From NCBI GenBank assembly GCA_963680875.1, contig OY804588.1:77462829-77526828 (forward strand): DNA of 64,000 bases, given 5' to 3'. Made by a program: the position numbers and the translations under genes. Source of the DNA: Bathymodiolus brooksi. Taxonomy: Eukaryota > Mollusca > Bivalvia > Mytilida > Modiolidae. Below are positions 46,479-58,901 of the stretch, one piece after another; positions within the stretch are counted from its first letter, which is position 1, and every line of letters starts with the position of its first letter. Below the pieces are notes generated by a model. The model saw only the letters and a program-made list of their open reading frames with translations. It did not search any database and had not been told where the DNA came from.

Positions 46479-46734
46479 AATGAAAATATATAAAGATCAG
46501 GATTAAGTAATTGTGGTTTAGACATGACGTCATTCAACATCTGATTTGAAATCAACTTGTGTAAGAATATGACCGTTTAGTTAAAACATTCTGCAGAGAC
46601 GATAATAAACGATAGATTTTCATAAAGTACTGCGTTGACTACTATTATTCCTATTTTGTCCCAGTATTGTTAAACATGCTGTTATAGTGACAACCGGAAT
46701 CTTTTAGCCATAATGGAAGCGGGTGGTTTGGCGC

Positions 46735-46911
46735 CGTAAAATCTGGTTCAACCCACCATTTCTTTGGAAATGCCTATGCCAAGTCAGGGCCATTGCAGTT
46801 TTCCCAGTTTTCCGGTTGTTGACTGATTTTGTCTGTTTGTTGATTTATGAGTTTTGCCTTTCCCTTTGGAAGATTGCTCGGTGTTCGGTAATTTTGTTAT
46901 TATCCTTATGT
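46735..46911 (+). repeat. 175-bp dispersed repeat at the right end of PLE1
   Basis: Full-length copy, 'aaaatctggttcaacccacc' to 'gttattatccttatgtacc', directly followed by the right hairpin units. Confidence 0.82.
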
Positions 46912-47072
46912 ACCAGAGTTATAGTTCTTTTCTCCCACATGACGTGTAAGTAAGGAACGATAACTCTAGTAGTAGAGATTGAGGAGCGATATGTACCAGA
47001 TTTATCGTTCCTTTCTCCCACATGACGTGAAAGTAAGGAACGATAGCTCTGGTAGTAGAGATTGAGGGGCAA
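46912..47072. repeat. hairpin tandem repeats, right end of PLE1 (2 units)
   Basis: 'agttatagttcttttctccc' and 'ggaacgataactctagtagt', then a second unit with a 3' arm reading gatagctct. Same arrangement as at 32,065 and 63,625. Confidence 0.87.
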
Positions 47073-47906
47073 TATTTATATTTTCCCGCATCTGAAAATG
47101 TTCGTGTGGGTGTATCATGATGTAAATTCAGAAATAACGCTATTGTATTTGAAGAGTTGCCGGGGTCAATTGGGGATCAACGCTACCGTCAAACAATATC
47201 TTGGAATGAAAGCACAGTAAAAATATGGTAATTTTCAAACTCAGATAGTTATTGTTTGTGTCATGTGTGATTGCTTTCGTTACAAGTATGGAATAGTCAA
47301 GAGTCCACTGTCCTCAATTGCAATGCCTGCTTGACAAAGGAGCCTAATTTTTCTATTTGTCTGGAATAAATTGATGGGTTTAGCACTATGCCGATTTTGG
47401 AATATTATTAAAATCTGGATTTAAAAAACAAAACAAAAAACATATATAAAATGAATATTATCTCTCAAGTACATTTCACAATGAAACATAAAGTGTTTTT
47501 CATCATCTATTAATTAACACTTCTCTGTGCTTTTTTAATGTCTTCCATTTTCAATCAGAAAGTTGTGTACATCAATTCTTAGTTTGTATTTAATTTTCTA
47601 TTTTAAATCATTAACAATTTAAGTAAATGTTCATTGGTGAAAAATAAGGTTAATCATGAAAATATTACGCCTCATATATAAAATAGGTATACTCCTTACG
47701 TTTGTAATTGTTGCTGTATATATATCTTTATTCTCTTAAACCATTGTTATATATTTGTATAAAATATCAATTTACAACCTCAACATGTACAGTATTGGGT
47801 AAAGAATTATTTTAAAATAATAAAATAAATCATTAATTCTGCTATTGAAGATGGGCGAAAAATACAAATGAAACAAGAAATGACTGCAGGAGAATATTTC
47901 AGAAAA

Positions 47907-48040
47907 TACAGTCAAACCTGGCCACCTCTATATAGCAAATCACTGTCTATAAAGGGAAGTCTCATTTTTCCCATTAATCTGCTCATAAGGCCACATTTTC
48001 AGGTTTCATTAGGGGTCCTTTATATACAGGTTTGACTGTA
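47907..48040. mobile_element. pogo/Tc1-mariner-type MITE (S_B)
   Basis: Counterpart of 32,949-33,091 with TACAGTCAAACCT and AGGTTTGACTGTA ends and a few internal deletions. Confidence 0.78.
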
Positions 48041-49329
48041 AATGGTTTTATAAGGAAATATAGGATAATCTCTCAGTGTGGAAAGACTTTTGACCTATGA
48101 ATGTACAACAATTATGTTTAATAATAAAACTTTATTTCACAAGCATATAATGACAATTAGTATATGCATACATATTCCTAAATGTTAAAGGCACACAGGC
48201 TGTCAGAATCGAATTTTTTTTGTATATTAAAAGTTGCCAATATTCGATGTTTTATACTAATAAAATGTTCTGAACAAAAATCCAGGTTCAAAAATATGTT
48301 ATAATGTTGTAATTAGTGAAAAGAATTCAAATGTTTAACATTCGGCGGATCAACATTGAATTCTTTCCTGGATGGAAGAATATCAAACAGCGACGTATTT
48401 CCTTCGTTCTAGACTATTTACGTATGATATTATGAAAAAATCAACTGCAATATATCTTTATGGGTTTATAAATCAAATTCTATGTCTTATATTGGGAAAC
48501 ATTTTTTGTTATTATTATAACGGTCTGTGTGCCTTTAACAATAGATATATTAATAATAAATAATAATAATAATAAAAAACACTTGTTATAAAAACATGAT
48601 ATGTTTACCATGTACCGCAGTGGTGATATTTTCGTTTGTATGTTTATGCGTTTTTCTGAGCATGAAATATTGCAGATCCCTTGTATGGTACATATGGGTC
48701 ATCACAGAAACTGTCATCGTCATATACTTTAAACACCTTTAATCCTGCAGCTTCGATCGCATTGTGAACATCTTGTTTTTGCATTTCTAGACTTTTAAAC
48801 ACTTTATGACCGACGGCATACAATGAACTGTTGAAAATTCCCATTAGCACAAGCATACCTCCTGGTTTAAGTAGTGAAACTACATTTTGCAGTGCTTTTG
48901 CATACGATGGCACATCTGGACAAGCTGACTCGAGACACAGGCTAGTAGTTATGGCGTCTACCATATCAATTTTGAGAGCATGAAGGGGATTGGCTAAATT
49001 GACATCACATGGTACTATTTGTTTTATCTTATTTCTTAATTCAGTCTCTAATTTCGGCCAGTCATCTCTGAAATAAGTAAAACATTAATATGCCGGTTAA
49101 TTTTACGTACAATGGAACGATTCATAGATACAAGTGGACTATGAACAATTATATCAGATATATTATGGCGGTCAGTTAAATAGGTGGAGGAATCACTGAC
49201 CTTCCACAAGTCACTGTAACAAACTGTATCACATAAAGTATTTAAAGGTATATAGTGAGCGAGTGAGTGATTGTTGCTTAACGCGAACGCAGCAATTTTT
49301 CAACAATATCATGGCGAGAACAAGTTAAT

Positions 49330-49632
49330 TTTCAATGAAATAATGACGAGGTCCGCTTTGTACTAGACCAACACGCCTAGTTGGAATTTGTATAGTGCTA
49401 GCTCACTGAAACAACAGTCCACGGATATACATGTTGCCCCACTCGGACACATTATCGTGATTCCGATTCAACCAATCTTTTCTCTTTCTCCTTATTGCTG
49501 CGTGCTTAGCGGAGAAGCAAACAGTACCAATTGTATAGTCTTTGACTTGACCCGATTGGGAATCGCGAACACACGATCTACCGCACCCGAGGCGAGCCCA
49601 CTAACCATGAAATAAATAAATAAATAAATAAA
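49330..49632 (-). mobile_element. tRNA-derived SINE and (AAAT)n in intron 2 (S_B)
   Basis: Counterpart of 34,690-35,011 with a shorter AAAT tract. Confidence 0.8.
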
Positions 49633-49889
49633 TGTTACTACGTGATCTACATACTCATTTCCATCAAGTTTACTGTAGTGCTTGAAAAACTGTGTCCAGT
49701 CTGCGGCCTCTTTGTCTTTATTTAGCCACTATTTTTGCGCTTCCAGATTGGCTGGTGTATAATCAGACAAGATAATTTCATCGAACCATTTTGCTGCTGG
49801 CATGACATTATGTATAGTAGGTCCACATCCCATATCCAAAAGACACTTCCCTTTAACAGTACCTAAATGGAAATAGTAAATGGTTTTAT

Positions 49890-50065
49890 GGTGTTTAACG
49901 CCACTTTCAACAATATTTCAGTTATGTCGTGACGGTCAGCTTTATTGATAGAGGAAACCGGAGTACCCGGAGAAACCTGCCGCAAGTCATTGACAAACTT
50001 TATCAGATAATGTTGTACACCTCGCCCTGAGCGGGATTCGAACCAACAACATCAGAGGAAATAAT
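49890..50065 (-). mobile_element. SINE-like element in intron 1 (S_B)
   Basis: Counterpart of 35,255-35,440, with 'gagcgggattcgaacc' marking the B box. Confidence 0.72.
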
Positions 50066-50098
50066 AAGCGAAAATCATGAACTGATAGGAAACGTTTG

Positions 50099-51190
50099 AG
50101 GATACAAAGGGGTAATCGGAAGTCGAAAACAAAGAAGAAAGGGAGGATACAAAGGGGTAATCGGAGGTCGAAACCCAAAGAAGAACAGGATGATGCAAAG
50201 GGGTATTCGGAAGTCAAAAACCAAAGAAGAACAGGAGGATACAAAGGGGTAATCGGAAGTGGAAAACCAAAGAAGAACAGGAGGATGCAAAAGGGTAATC
50301 TGTGGTCGAAAACCAAAGAAGAACAGGAGGATACAAAGAGGTAATCGGAAGTCGAAAACCAAAGAAGAACAGGAGGATACAAAGGGGTAATCGGCAGTCG
50401 AAAACCAAAAAAACATGAGGATACAAAGGGGTAATCGGAAGTCGAAAATCAAAGAAGAACAGGAGGATACAAAGGGGTAATCGGAAGTCGAAAACCAAAG
50501 AAGAACAGGAGGATACAAAGAGGTAATCGGAAGTCGAAAACCAAAGAAGAACAGGAGGATACAAAGGGGTAATCGGAAGTCGAAAACTAAAGAAGAACAG
50601 GAGGATACAAAGGGGTAATCGGAAGTCGAAAATCAAAGACGAACAGGAGGATACAAAGGGGTAATCGGCAGTCGAAAACCAAAAAAACATGAGGATACAA
50701 AGGGGTAATCGGAAGTCGAAAATCAAAGAAGAACAGGAGGATACAAAGGGGTAATCGGAAGTCGAAAACCAAAGAAGAACATGAGGATACGAAGGGGAAA
50801 TCGGAAGTCGAAAATCAAAGAAGAACAGGAGGATACAAAGGGGTAATCGGCAGTCGAAAACCAAAGAACAGGAGGATACAAAAGGGTAATCGGAAGTCGA
50901 AAAACAAAGAAGAACAGGAGGATACAAAGGGGTAATCGGAAGTCGAAAATCAAAGAAGAACAGGAGGATACAAAGGGTAATCGGAAGTCGAACACCAAAG
51001 AAGAACAGGATGATACAAAGGGGTAATCGGAAGTCGAAAACCAAAGAAGAACAGGAGGATACAAAGGGGTAATCGGAAGTCGAAAACCAAAGAAGAACAG
51101 GAGGATACAAAGGGGTAATCGGAAGTCGAAAACCAAAGAAGAACAGGAGGATACAAAGGGGTAATCGGAAGTCGAAAATCAAAGAAGAAC
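50099..51190. repeat. 46-bp minisatellite, expanded allele (S_B)
   Basis: About 24 units, period 46 (for example 51,014, 51,060, 51,106). Variants include a shortened 'ccaaaaaaacatgaggat' type that recurs at regular spacing near 50,405 and 50,680, indicating a higher-order duplication of about 276 bp (six units). The 332-codon minus-strand frame through it is an artefact of repetition. Confidence 0.95.
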
Positions 51191-51320
51191 CGACCAATGG
51201 CCAAAAGAACAAACAAAGACCTTCAAAACACTACACTTAAAATTAATCATTAAGCAACACGAACCCATTAAAAACCGGGGATAACTCATGTGCTCCGGAA
51301 GGGTAGGCAGGTCCTTTTTC
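51191..51320 (-). repeat. body of the ggtatcttcaaactc dispersed repeat (S_B)
   Basis: Counterpart of 35,661-35,790. Confidence 0.72.
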
Positions 51321-51784
51321 TCTAGTGACACCCGTTATGTTGTTCGTCATGAACATATAAACGTCAATCGAAAATAAAAAGTTGGCTAAACCTGCAGTTA
51401 TAGCATTTTTTCTGATACCAAACACATTGAATTAAAACCTGTTTTCATGCATACAATTCACATATTGTGGTCCACAAGTTACCAATTAAGTTCCCATATT
51501 GAATAGTTTTATCAAAATTAAGGTTCTCTTCCCTCAGGCTTAAGTGACCTTAGTCGATTTTGGCTATCCTATTTATCTCCTTTGGTTATATTGCTCCCAA
51601 ATACTCCCAAAATTATTTGGCTTTCCAATCTTACGATTTTGAGCATATTCCAGAAACGTGTCGTCCGCACTAAATTTGATATCTATGTTCCTATTACTTT
51701 ACAGAGCACGGGAACGAACATATGTATATATTTTTTTCTATTCCGTTTCGTCAGATATGGTATCTATAATCCTAGAATAAGGAA

Positions 51785-52000
51785 TCACTTCTCTCGAATT
51801 ATTAATCCGTGCATTCTGCTTACTAATCCGTTCTCTCTGTTAAATAATTGGTTCCCTATGATTTGTGTAAACCGTCCCCACTAAGTAATCAGCTTAGTAA
51901 TCCGTTCTCTTAAACTAACATTCCGTTCCTTCACTTTACTTAATATCCGTTTCCATGCTTTACTAGTCTGTTCTCCATTTCATTAATTTATTCCCGTGGA
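51785..52000. repeat. degenerate taatccgttct minisatellite (S_B)
   Basis: Counterpart of 36,205-36,430. Confidence 0.5.
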
Positions 52001-52139
52001 TTTTGAGCAGGCTTTACGATATAACTTGGTTGGGATAGTTTTCGCTTAATAAAATACATATTGACTGTTCGGTAAACGTTTCGAAATTGTACACCAAACA
52101 AAGCATGAATGATACAATTGTGATCATCTGCTTATTTGG

Positions 52140-52910
52140 GGGATATTGTGTTTAATGCCACTTTCAACACTCTTTTAGTTATATCGTGTCGGTCAGTTTT
52201 ATTATTGGAGGAAAACGGAGTATCCGAAGAATACCACAGACCTGTCGCAAGTCACTGACAAACTATATCACATAATGTTGTATCGAGTACACCAGTCCAT
52301 GAGCAGGATTCGAGCTCACAACATTAGTTGTGATAGGCACTGATTAGGTAGTTGTAAATCCAACTATCATACGAATATGATACGATCACGACCATAACGC
52401 CCCCTGCTTATTTGGAGTTTTCGGTTCCGTTAGTTTAACATATATGAGAATAATATACAAATGGCTTTCTTCGAACTACAAATGTTACATTTATAGCTAT
52501 TGTTATTATATTTGATTGATTTGATTTATTGTGTTTAACGCCACTTTCAGCAATATTTCAGCTATAGCATGGCGACCAGCTTTAATGGTGGAAGAAGTCG
52601 GAGTACCTGGAGAGAACTATAGACCATGGGTATGCAACTGGTGAGCGTCATCACGTTGCGGCTGTGAGTCGAATGCACCTTTTTGTGTAATTTACAAAGC
52701 TTGGCGCAAACTCACGCCGTATTGGTTAAAAGCTTGTATGAGGTGCTAGATAATCCAACTACCTAACTCATTGAGCCACCCGGCCCCTTTATTGTTATAA
52801 TAGATTTGGATTATAGTTATGGTGTTTAACGCCACTTCAGTCTTATCGTGGCTGTCAGCTTTATTGGTGGAGGAAACCGGAGGACCTGGAGAAAACCTGT
52901 TGGATGAAAT
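52140..52910 (-). mobile_element. cluster of SINE-like tail modules (S_B)
   Basis: Counterpart of 36,575-37,350; another fragment at 53,025-53,085 is longer than in S_A (gcgttttaacgccactttca, 'acaatatttcagttttatcg'). Confidence 0.65.
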
Positions 52911-53328
52911 GCTTAACAGTGACATTAAAATGTGAGACATATATATATAATGATCATCCAGGATACCCCATTTAGGATGTAGGAATTGCACGTGCAACGG
53001 TTAGTGACCTACGGACGTTATTTTATGGCGTTTTAACGCCACTTTCAACAATATTTCAGTTTTATCGTGGCGGTAAGTTTTACGGACGGATCGGGGATGG
53101 GAGAGGTGACATGAGGACAATATACTATGATCTGTTTAGGTCCAATCTAGTTAAAATTAGACGTTTGTTGGCTTGATTTTTTTTAAATTAAATTTTTTTT
53201 CCCGATACATTGAAGACAAACAAAAATTAAAATGAGATCCAACAAATATCTCATTTTCATTAGATTGGATTAGTTGACGTCGTTATTGTGATGAATAATT
53301 TTTAATTAGGGAACATTTCTTTTTTTTT

Positions 53329-53440
53329 ACAGGTTATACGATATAACCTGATTTGGTGCAGTTTACGCTTAATAAACTGCGAACCGATTTATGTAAAGCA
53401 TAAACTGTTCCAAAACAGGTTACACAAGTATAACCTGTTC
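53329..53440. mobile_element. foldback element (S_B)
   Basis: Counterpart of 37,759-37,871, arms still complementary. Confidence 0.7.
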
Positions 53441-54008
53441 AAAAATGTCAAATATTCCTTATAATTTATTTTTTACAAATATAATGATTCCTCGATTTTA
53501 ATTACGACTATTACAAGTGACTATTTGAATTTGTCGTTGGCGAATGAATATATTGATTGATCACGTCACAATATCAACCCAGGTTTTCAAGCATAACCAA
53601 AAGTTTCTCCAGGCTGATCCGCCAATCAGATTGCAGTATTCAAATCAAATCAAATTATTAACATATACAATCACCAAAGAAATGGTAAAACAAATATATC
53701 AGATGAAATAAATGTCATCGGAAAAAAAGGGGGGATTACATTTTTTCTTAATTTTAATTAATTAAGTCATGATGGGACATTCCATACAAGGTTGAAGTTT
53801 GAGACATTGATTTGTACAAATGTAAAGTAAATATTACTTGAACTGTCGTTTTTTCCACGAGAGCCATAACAGAGCAAGCGGCGTATATAAACATGTAAGC
53901 ACGGAGTCTGGGTAATCAGACTCTATCGACAATTTTCACAGCCGAATGACCAGAACTCATTTCTGGTAATCGCTCGATCGTGTATGATAGTATCTTAACA
54001 GGCTTAAT

Positions 54009-54418
54009 TTGAAATGTTACGAATCACAACCAGCTTTTTTATTATTTTTTTTATTTATTATATATTTTTTTATGTTAATTCATTTCTAGCATTGTATTGC
54101 CATTTACTTTAAATTTCATGTACAAATTATCATTTCATATCGCATAAATCCTCGAGTTTCAGTCACGTTTTTATCATTTCAAATTTCTTTTAAATGCTGG
54201 AGTTGCAGCCATCGACCCCTAACAGGGTCAACCACGTGTACACATTATCATCTCAAATCGCTTAAATTCTTGCAATTGAGTTGCAGTCACCGACCTTCAA
54301 CAGGGTCAGTCACTGATTCGTTTGCAGCCGCAGACGTCCTTGTAATATTTTAGTCCCTCGTCACTGATCTGTTTGCAGCCGCAGACGTCCATATAATATT
54401 TTAGCCCCTCACTTATTT
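54009..54418. other. S_B-specific 410-bp segment
   Basis: S_A passes straight from 'aacaggctta' to 'tttgcgcgtatgcttca' at this point. The segment contains two tandem copies of a unit with 'tgcagccgcagacgtcc' and 'taatattttag.ccctc' (54,313-54,405) and two diverged copies of 'gagttgcag...cgacc...aacagggtca' (54,200-54,310). No ORF. Could be an insertion in S_B or a deletion in S_A. Confidence 0.7.
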
Positions 54419-55022
54419 TTGTGGGCGTATACTTCATTTGACTCTTGCTACTCCACTGCACATTATCACATGTTGTTGTATGACTCTACTTGAACAAATG
54501 ATATATTACCATGTTGACACAGGTATATTTTAAGATATTTGAAATAAGATATTTTATTACCAGCTGGTGACATACCTTTTACTTAATGATAGGAAAGTCG
54601 TGTCAAATTGCCCTTTTTTATTTACAGTTGTTGTTAGCAAAATATATTTTATCTCCCATAATGTATCATATAGTGAATCGAAATATGTCACTGCATCAAA
54701 TTCAATAAAATTTTGAAATGTTGGGAGATATATGTTGTCACCCTACACTTTTTTGGCAATTATTAGAGAAAAAGCTGAGCTTCGAGCATGGAAGCAAACA
54801 AAATTATTATCAAGTTAAAAAAGAGGTATAAGGGTTTCCTGCCTAGGAATCAAGATGAACTTCTTTTTAATGGTTGACAGTTTTGAAAACATGTCCCCCA
54901 CTGTTCCGTCCGATCAGAATCTTGAATTACCCCCTCCACCTCCACAGACACACACACTTTCCGATCCTCTACTAAAATTGTCCTCCCTCCCCGCGCACAT
55001 TCCTGTCCGCCGGTCTTCTCCT

Positions 55023-55060
55023 ACCCCCCCCCCCCTCCCCCAACACACACACACACACAC
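55023..55060. repeat. poly-C and (CA)n tracts (S_B)
   Basis: Shorter counterpart of 39,051-39,110. Confidence 0.8.
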
Positions 55061-55379
55061 TTCCGCTCCACTACTACGCCGCTGTCCTTATTCTACTCAT
55101 TTAAAACCGCGTCTTTTCTTAATTTTTTTTAACCCGGGAGTGAACTCTGACACTCCGCATGTTTCTCTTATAGGGTCAATCACATTTCATCGTCTCATCA
55201 AATAATAACTTGTTCTCGCAATCATATGGCTGGATAATTGCTCATGTGGCACTAAACAGCAATATCTCACTCAATCTTATCATTAGAAGTTCAATTGTCT
55301 GTGTTTAATACCATTGTGGTTTTCGAGGAGACGAAATCTAAAACATTTACACATAGGGGTTGTACATTTTAACAACGTC

Positions 55380-55585
55380 CTTTGGAATTTAAAGATAGCA
55401 AAGGAGTAATCAGAATCCGTAAATCGAAGAAGGACAGACAACAAAATGGCCAAATGAAAAGTACAAAAGGACAAACAACAATCTACAAAACATATATACA
55501 TAAAACTAAAGATCGAGTAACACGAACCCCACTAAAATCTGGGAGTGAACCCCGGTGCTCCGGAAGGGTAGTAGTTCCTTCTCCA
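55380..55585 (-). repeat. dispersed repeat (ggtatcttcaaactc family), reverse, fuller copy
   Basis: 'gcaaaggagtaatcagaatc', 'aaaatggccaaatgaaaagt', 'gatcgagtaacacgaacccc', 'gtgctccggaagggta'. S_A keeps only the first about 110 bp (39,420-39,530). Confidence 0.8.
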
Positions 55586-57219
55586 CCAGTGGCACCCGTC
55601 GTGTTAATCTAGTTACAAACCCGGTGATAAGTCATGAATGAGGAAAGGACCGGGAAGTGTTTACGACAAATGGGACATATCCGTGGTCATTTGTGACACC
55701 AATATTCCATAATGGTTATGGTGGCGACCGTAAGACTTTCGAAGTGATGCCTTAAACTTAACCAAGAGGAACCCTTGGTTCAGTAGTTTCCTTGTTAGCA
55801 GCAACCCTCCATCAAGGAAATCCTGATAGAAACCACAAGCTCTGGATTATAGTATCAAATAAGAGATGTACATTGTATACTCTATATGATTTTCATATTT
55901 TAAAGTTTTTTGGAGTGTAAAGAATGATATTTGACTTATAATATTCACAGGCGCTTATATAAGGTCGACGCATACAATTTGCTGTTAAATTAAGATTGTA
56001 TGAATATGGACACGATCAAGTTCAATTAAGGAAAAACAGATGAAATAATAAAAAAATATTATTGAAAATAGATATAAAACAGAAAGCTAAAAAAAGGGCC
56101 GGGTTGGTAATTCGACCGCCTGTGGTAATAAACATAAGAAGAATAATCAATTACCTGTTGAATATATCGTGTGCTGTGCCTTCAGTGTGGCTGGAACAAA
56201 CCAATGCCCCTCAATTTTACAGTAGTTGGTTTCTATGTATACTTTAGGATCAAAGTTTGTCACATAATCATTATGCTTCGCCATTTCCTCAATTTTGGGA
56301 TCCATCTTTTCAAAAAAGGTGCCTGTACTTGAGAATGGAATAACAGTCACTTGTCCTTCAGAATATAATAAAAGTCACTGGATTATTACATCACGTAGCT
56401 TCTTAGAGATATCATATTTAATGATTGTACTAAAAAATCTTTACGAAAGAGTACCCACAGATTTAAATGACAAACAAGAAGAAATATAATTCATGTCATG
56501 TGTGCTGCACTTCATATATTATGTCCTTATTCGTTCTGCTCAAACGAACATAAAACATTTATCAAATAAACAACAAACTCTCATATGGGAGGTGCCACTT
56601 GCAAGCATCAAGTGCAGCACCTGGAGGTGCCACTTGCAAGCATCAAGTGCAGAATTTTATTTTGACATAAGAATGAATTAGTGACACGAGAATTGGATAC
56701 AGTCCATCTAGATGCCAGTTCACATCAAAGCATCGTCAGGAGGATGAAAACATATGTAACGACAGAAAGTAAAAAAATATTTAAAAAAAAAATTGTTTTG
56801 TTTTGGGGTTTTTTTTAGTGAAAAAAGTTGTGTGAACACTTGAATGGCTCGAATGATAAAAACTGCACACCTACACAAAAACTTTCAAATCTAACAGACA
56901 CAACTTCCCGTGCTTGTTTTAAACCAATCAAAACAACTTAACCACCTATAAATCTCAAACACGTGTAACTGTTTACAAACAAACCATAATCGATACTGTA
57001 TAACTTTGATAAATACATTGATTGACAGATTTTTTGTCTTTAAAAGTTAATGTCTGCTCGTGACATAAAGGTACTCACGTAAATTTGTTGTACTTTGGTT
57101 ATCATGTGGAGGTCAGTTGGTTTTATTTCCGTCAAATTCTTTTGTTTTTATTATTTGACTTTGAGCGTACCTAATGAAGGTACAGAATGTCATTCCTGAA
57201 TCGTGAGCACTCTGTTAAC

Positions 57220-57405
57220 CCTTCCGGAGCACCTGAGTTCACCTCCCAGTTTTTAGTGTGGTTCGTGTTACTCGATCTTTAGTTTTATGTGTATGTTTTG
57301 TAGATCGTTGTTTGTCCTTTTGTCGGTTTTCTTTTGACCATTGTGTTGTCTGTTCTTCTTTGATTTACGGATTCTGGTTACTCCTTTGGTATCTTCAAAC
57401 TCTTC
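57220..57405 (+). repeat. dispersed repeat (ggtatcttcaaactc family), S_B
   Basis: Counterpart of 41,185-41,350. Confidence 0.82.
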
Positions 57406-57649
57406 TTGGTGTACATGTTTATATTGCAACTCGAATAATGTAGAATTCCCAGATACAACAAGGATACGATAGAAATCAGAACATAGTTCGACCGTACTCA
57501 CCGAAATCTCTTTTTAATTATCTTATTTATGTAGCCTAAGATTATCGAATGTGATATGCCATCTCTGTATACAGGGGAGTGGAATGATTGAGTGATTATT
57601 GTTTTTCACGCCAAATGAATTTGTTTTCCATTTTTCATTGCGAGAAAAA

Positions 57650-57945
57650 ACAAGACTACATTCGAGCAGATGACGATGATGTCCGCTTTGTACTAGCCCA
57701 ACACACTTAATCGTATTTGTATAGTGCTAGCTCACTGAAACAAATTTCCACAGGAAGACACATCACTCCACTCGGACACATTATTCTGATTCCGAGCAGA
57801 TCAGTCTTTCTTCTTGCTTCTTATTGTTACGTGCTTAGCGGAGAAGCAGGAAATGCCAATGCAATAGTCTTTGGTTTCACCTGACCGGGACTCGAACACA
57901 CGATCTACCGAACTCGAGGCAATCTTGCTAACCATTATAACACTG
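57650..57945 (-). mobile_element. tRNA-derived SINE (S_B)
   Basis: Counterpart of 41,590-41,885. Confidence 0.8.
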
Positions 57946-58397
57946 ATGCAGTTGCAGGGCAATGCAAACCCAGTGGTGATGGTCTACTTGATTTCTTACT
58001 ATATGTCTAACATCACTAACATGAGTGGGCGTCCTGACACCTATAGTGTTGTGGATTTTCAGACATCTACCCACGACCGGTGATTAAATCTGGCTGGATT
58101 ATTCACGTTATAGCAAATTAAATAGTCAAGACTGACTTGATATATATTAATGATTATGAAAAAAATTCCACTGTAAATAAGGAACATATTGAGTTTTAAC
58201 AGGTTGCCAGGATATTTGTAAATTTATCACTCGCTTCCGCTCGGGGTAAAATACAAATATCATGCCAACCCATGTTAAAAGTCTCAGCAAATTATAATAT
58301 CTTATTTTTAAATTATATGAAATTTAGAATTTTGATATATTTTTTTATTGACACACTTGACAATGTATATATACATAGTGCATGTAAATTAATTAAT

Positions 58398-58578
58398 TCT
58401 ACTACTAACGTTGTGAGTTCGAATTCCGCTCAGACGAGGTGTACTCGATACAACATTATGTGATAAAGTATGCCAGTGACTTGTGGCAGGTCAGTGGTTT
58501 TAGGCGGGTACTCCACCAATAAAACTGATCGCCACGATATAACAGAAATATTGTTGAAAGTGTCATTAAACGCCTTAA
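58398..58578 (+). mobile_element. SINE immediately left of PLE2
   Basis: Counterpart of 42,340-42,520 with 'gttgtgagttcgaattccgc' as the B box. Confidence 0.78.
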
Positions 58579-58594
58579 TCCGTGACAATCCCTA

Positions 58595-58790
58595 CACGAG
58601 TTATCGTTCTTTTCTCCCACATGCAGTGAGAGTAAGGAACGATAACTCTGGTTGAGATTGAGGGGCAATATTTACCAGAGTTATTGTTCCTTTCTCCCAC
58701 ATGACGTGAACGTAAGGAACAATAACTCTGATAGAGATTGAGGGGCGATATGTACCAGAGTTATCGTTCCTTTCTCCCACATGAGGGGCG
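58595..58790. repeat. hairpin tandem repeats, left end of PLE2
   Basis: The first and second units are complete; the second carries the same paired change as in PLE1 (gttattgttcc with ggaacaataac). The third unit keeps the 5' arm but jumps from 'cccacatga' to 'ggggcgatatgt', losing the 3' arm. Confidence 0.9.
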
Positions 58791-58901
58791 ATATGTAACC
58801 CTCTGACTTGTGCCTGCTCCCACTCTCCTTTTCAATACAACCCATCTGGACATGTAATCACTGGTGATCTGAATGTCATTCAACATGAGAGTCTCCGAAA
58901 G

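Larger units (their letters stand above)
42526..47072 (+). mobile_element. Penelope-like element copy PLE1, rearranged
   Basis: Order: three left hairpin units (42,537-42,775), RT N-terminal blocks (42,881-43,255 and 43,317-43,512), a reverse 175-bp repeat replacing the RT core (43,515-43,681), a short RT scrap (43,688-43,734), the remains of a 2.95-kb insertion (43,735-46,176), the RT C-terminal block (46,179-46,478), the 175-bp repeat again (46,735-46,911) and two right hairpin units (46,912-47,072). Motifs A and B and the YIDD motif are gone. Not functional. Confidence 0.8.
48644..56305 (-). pseudogene. N-methyltransferase-like gene copy with a premature stop (S_B)
   Basis: Exons correspond exactly to S_A: 56,305-56,155, 49,862-49,655 and 49,067-48,644, with splice sites kept. 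In exon 2, A replaces T at plus position 49,731, turning the second Lys of EAQKKWL (AAG) into TAG (49,731-49,729). Termination there would leave about 87 residues, lacking the substrate-binding and C-terminal parts. Exon 3 is otherwise open, with only a few substitutions (for example IFNSSLYAVGHKVF). Intron 1 is 6.3 kb. A single lesion means it may be recent, a polymorphism or a sequencing or assembly error. Confidence 0.82.
47073..58583. repeat. tandem amplification unit S_B
   Basis: Second copy of the methyltransferase-bearing unit. Differs from S_A by lacking about 345 bp at 33,200-33,545, an expanded 46-bp array, a 410-bp segment at 54,009-54,418, and a 130-bp stretch of dispersed repeat retained at 55,500-55,660 that S_A has lost. 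The first 200 bp match S_C better than S_A (gctattg and gtgtgattgc in both). Confidence 0.92.

Noticed and set aside
50214..51212. 332-codon minus-strand frame of [18 protein letters not shown] repeats
   Set aside because: Product of the 46-bp minisatellite inside intron 1; the period rotates through three frames, and S_A lacks a comparable frame.
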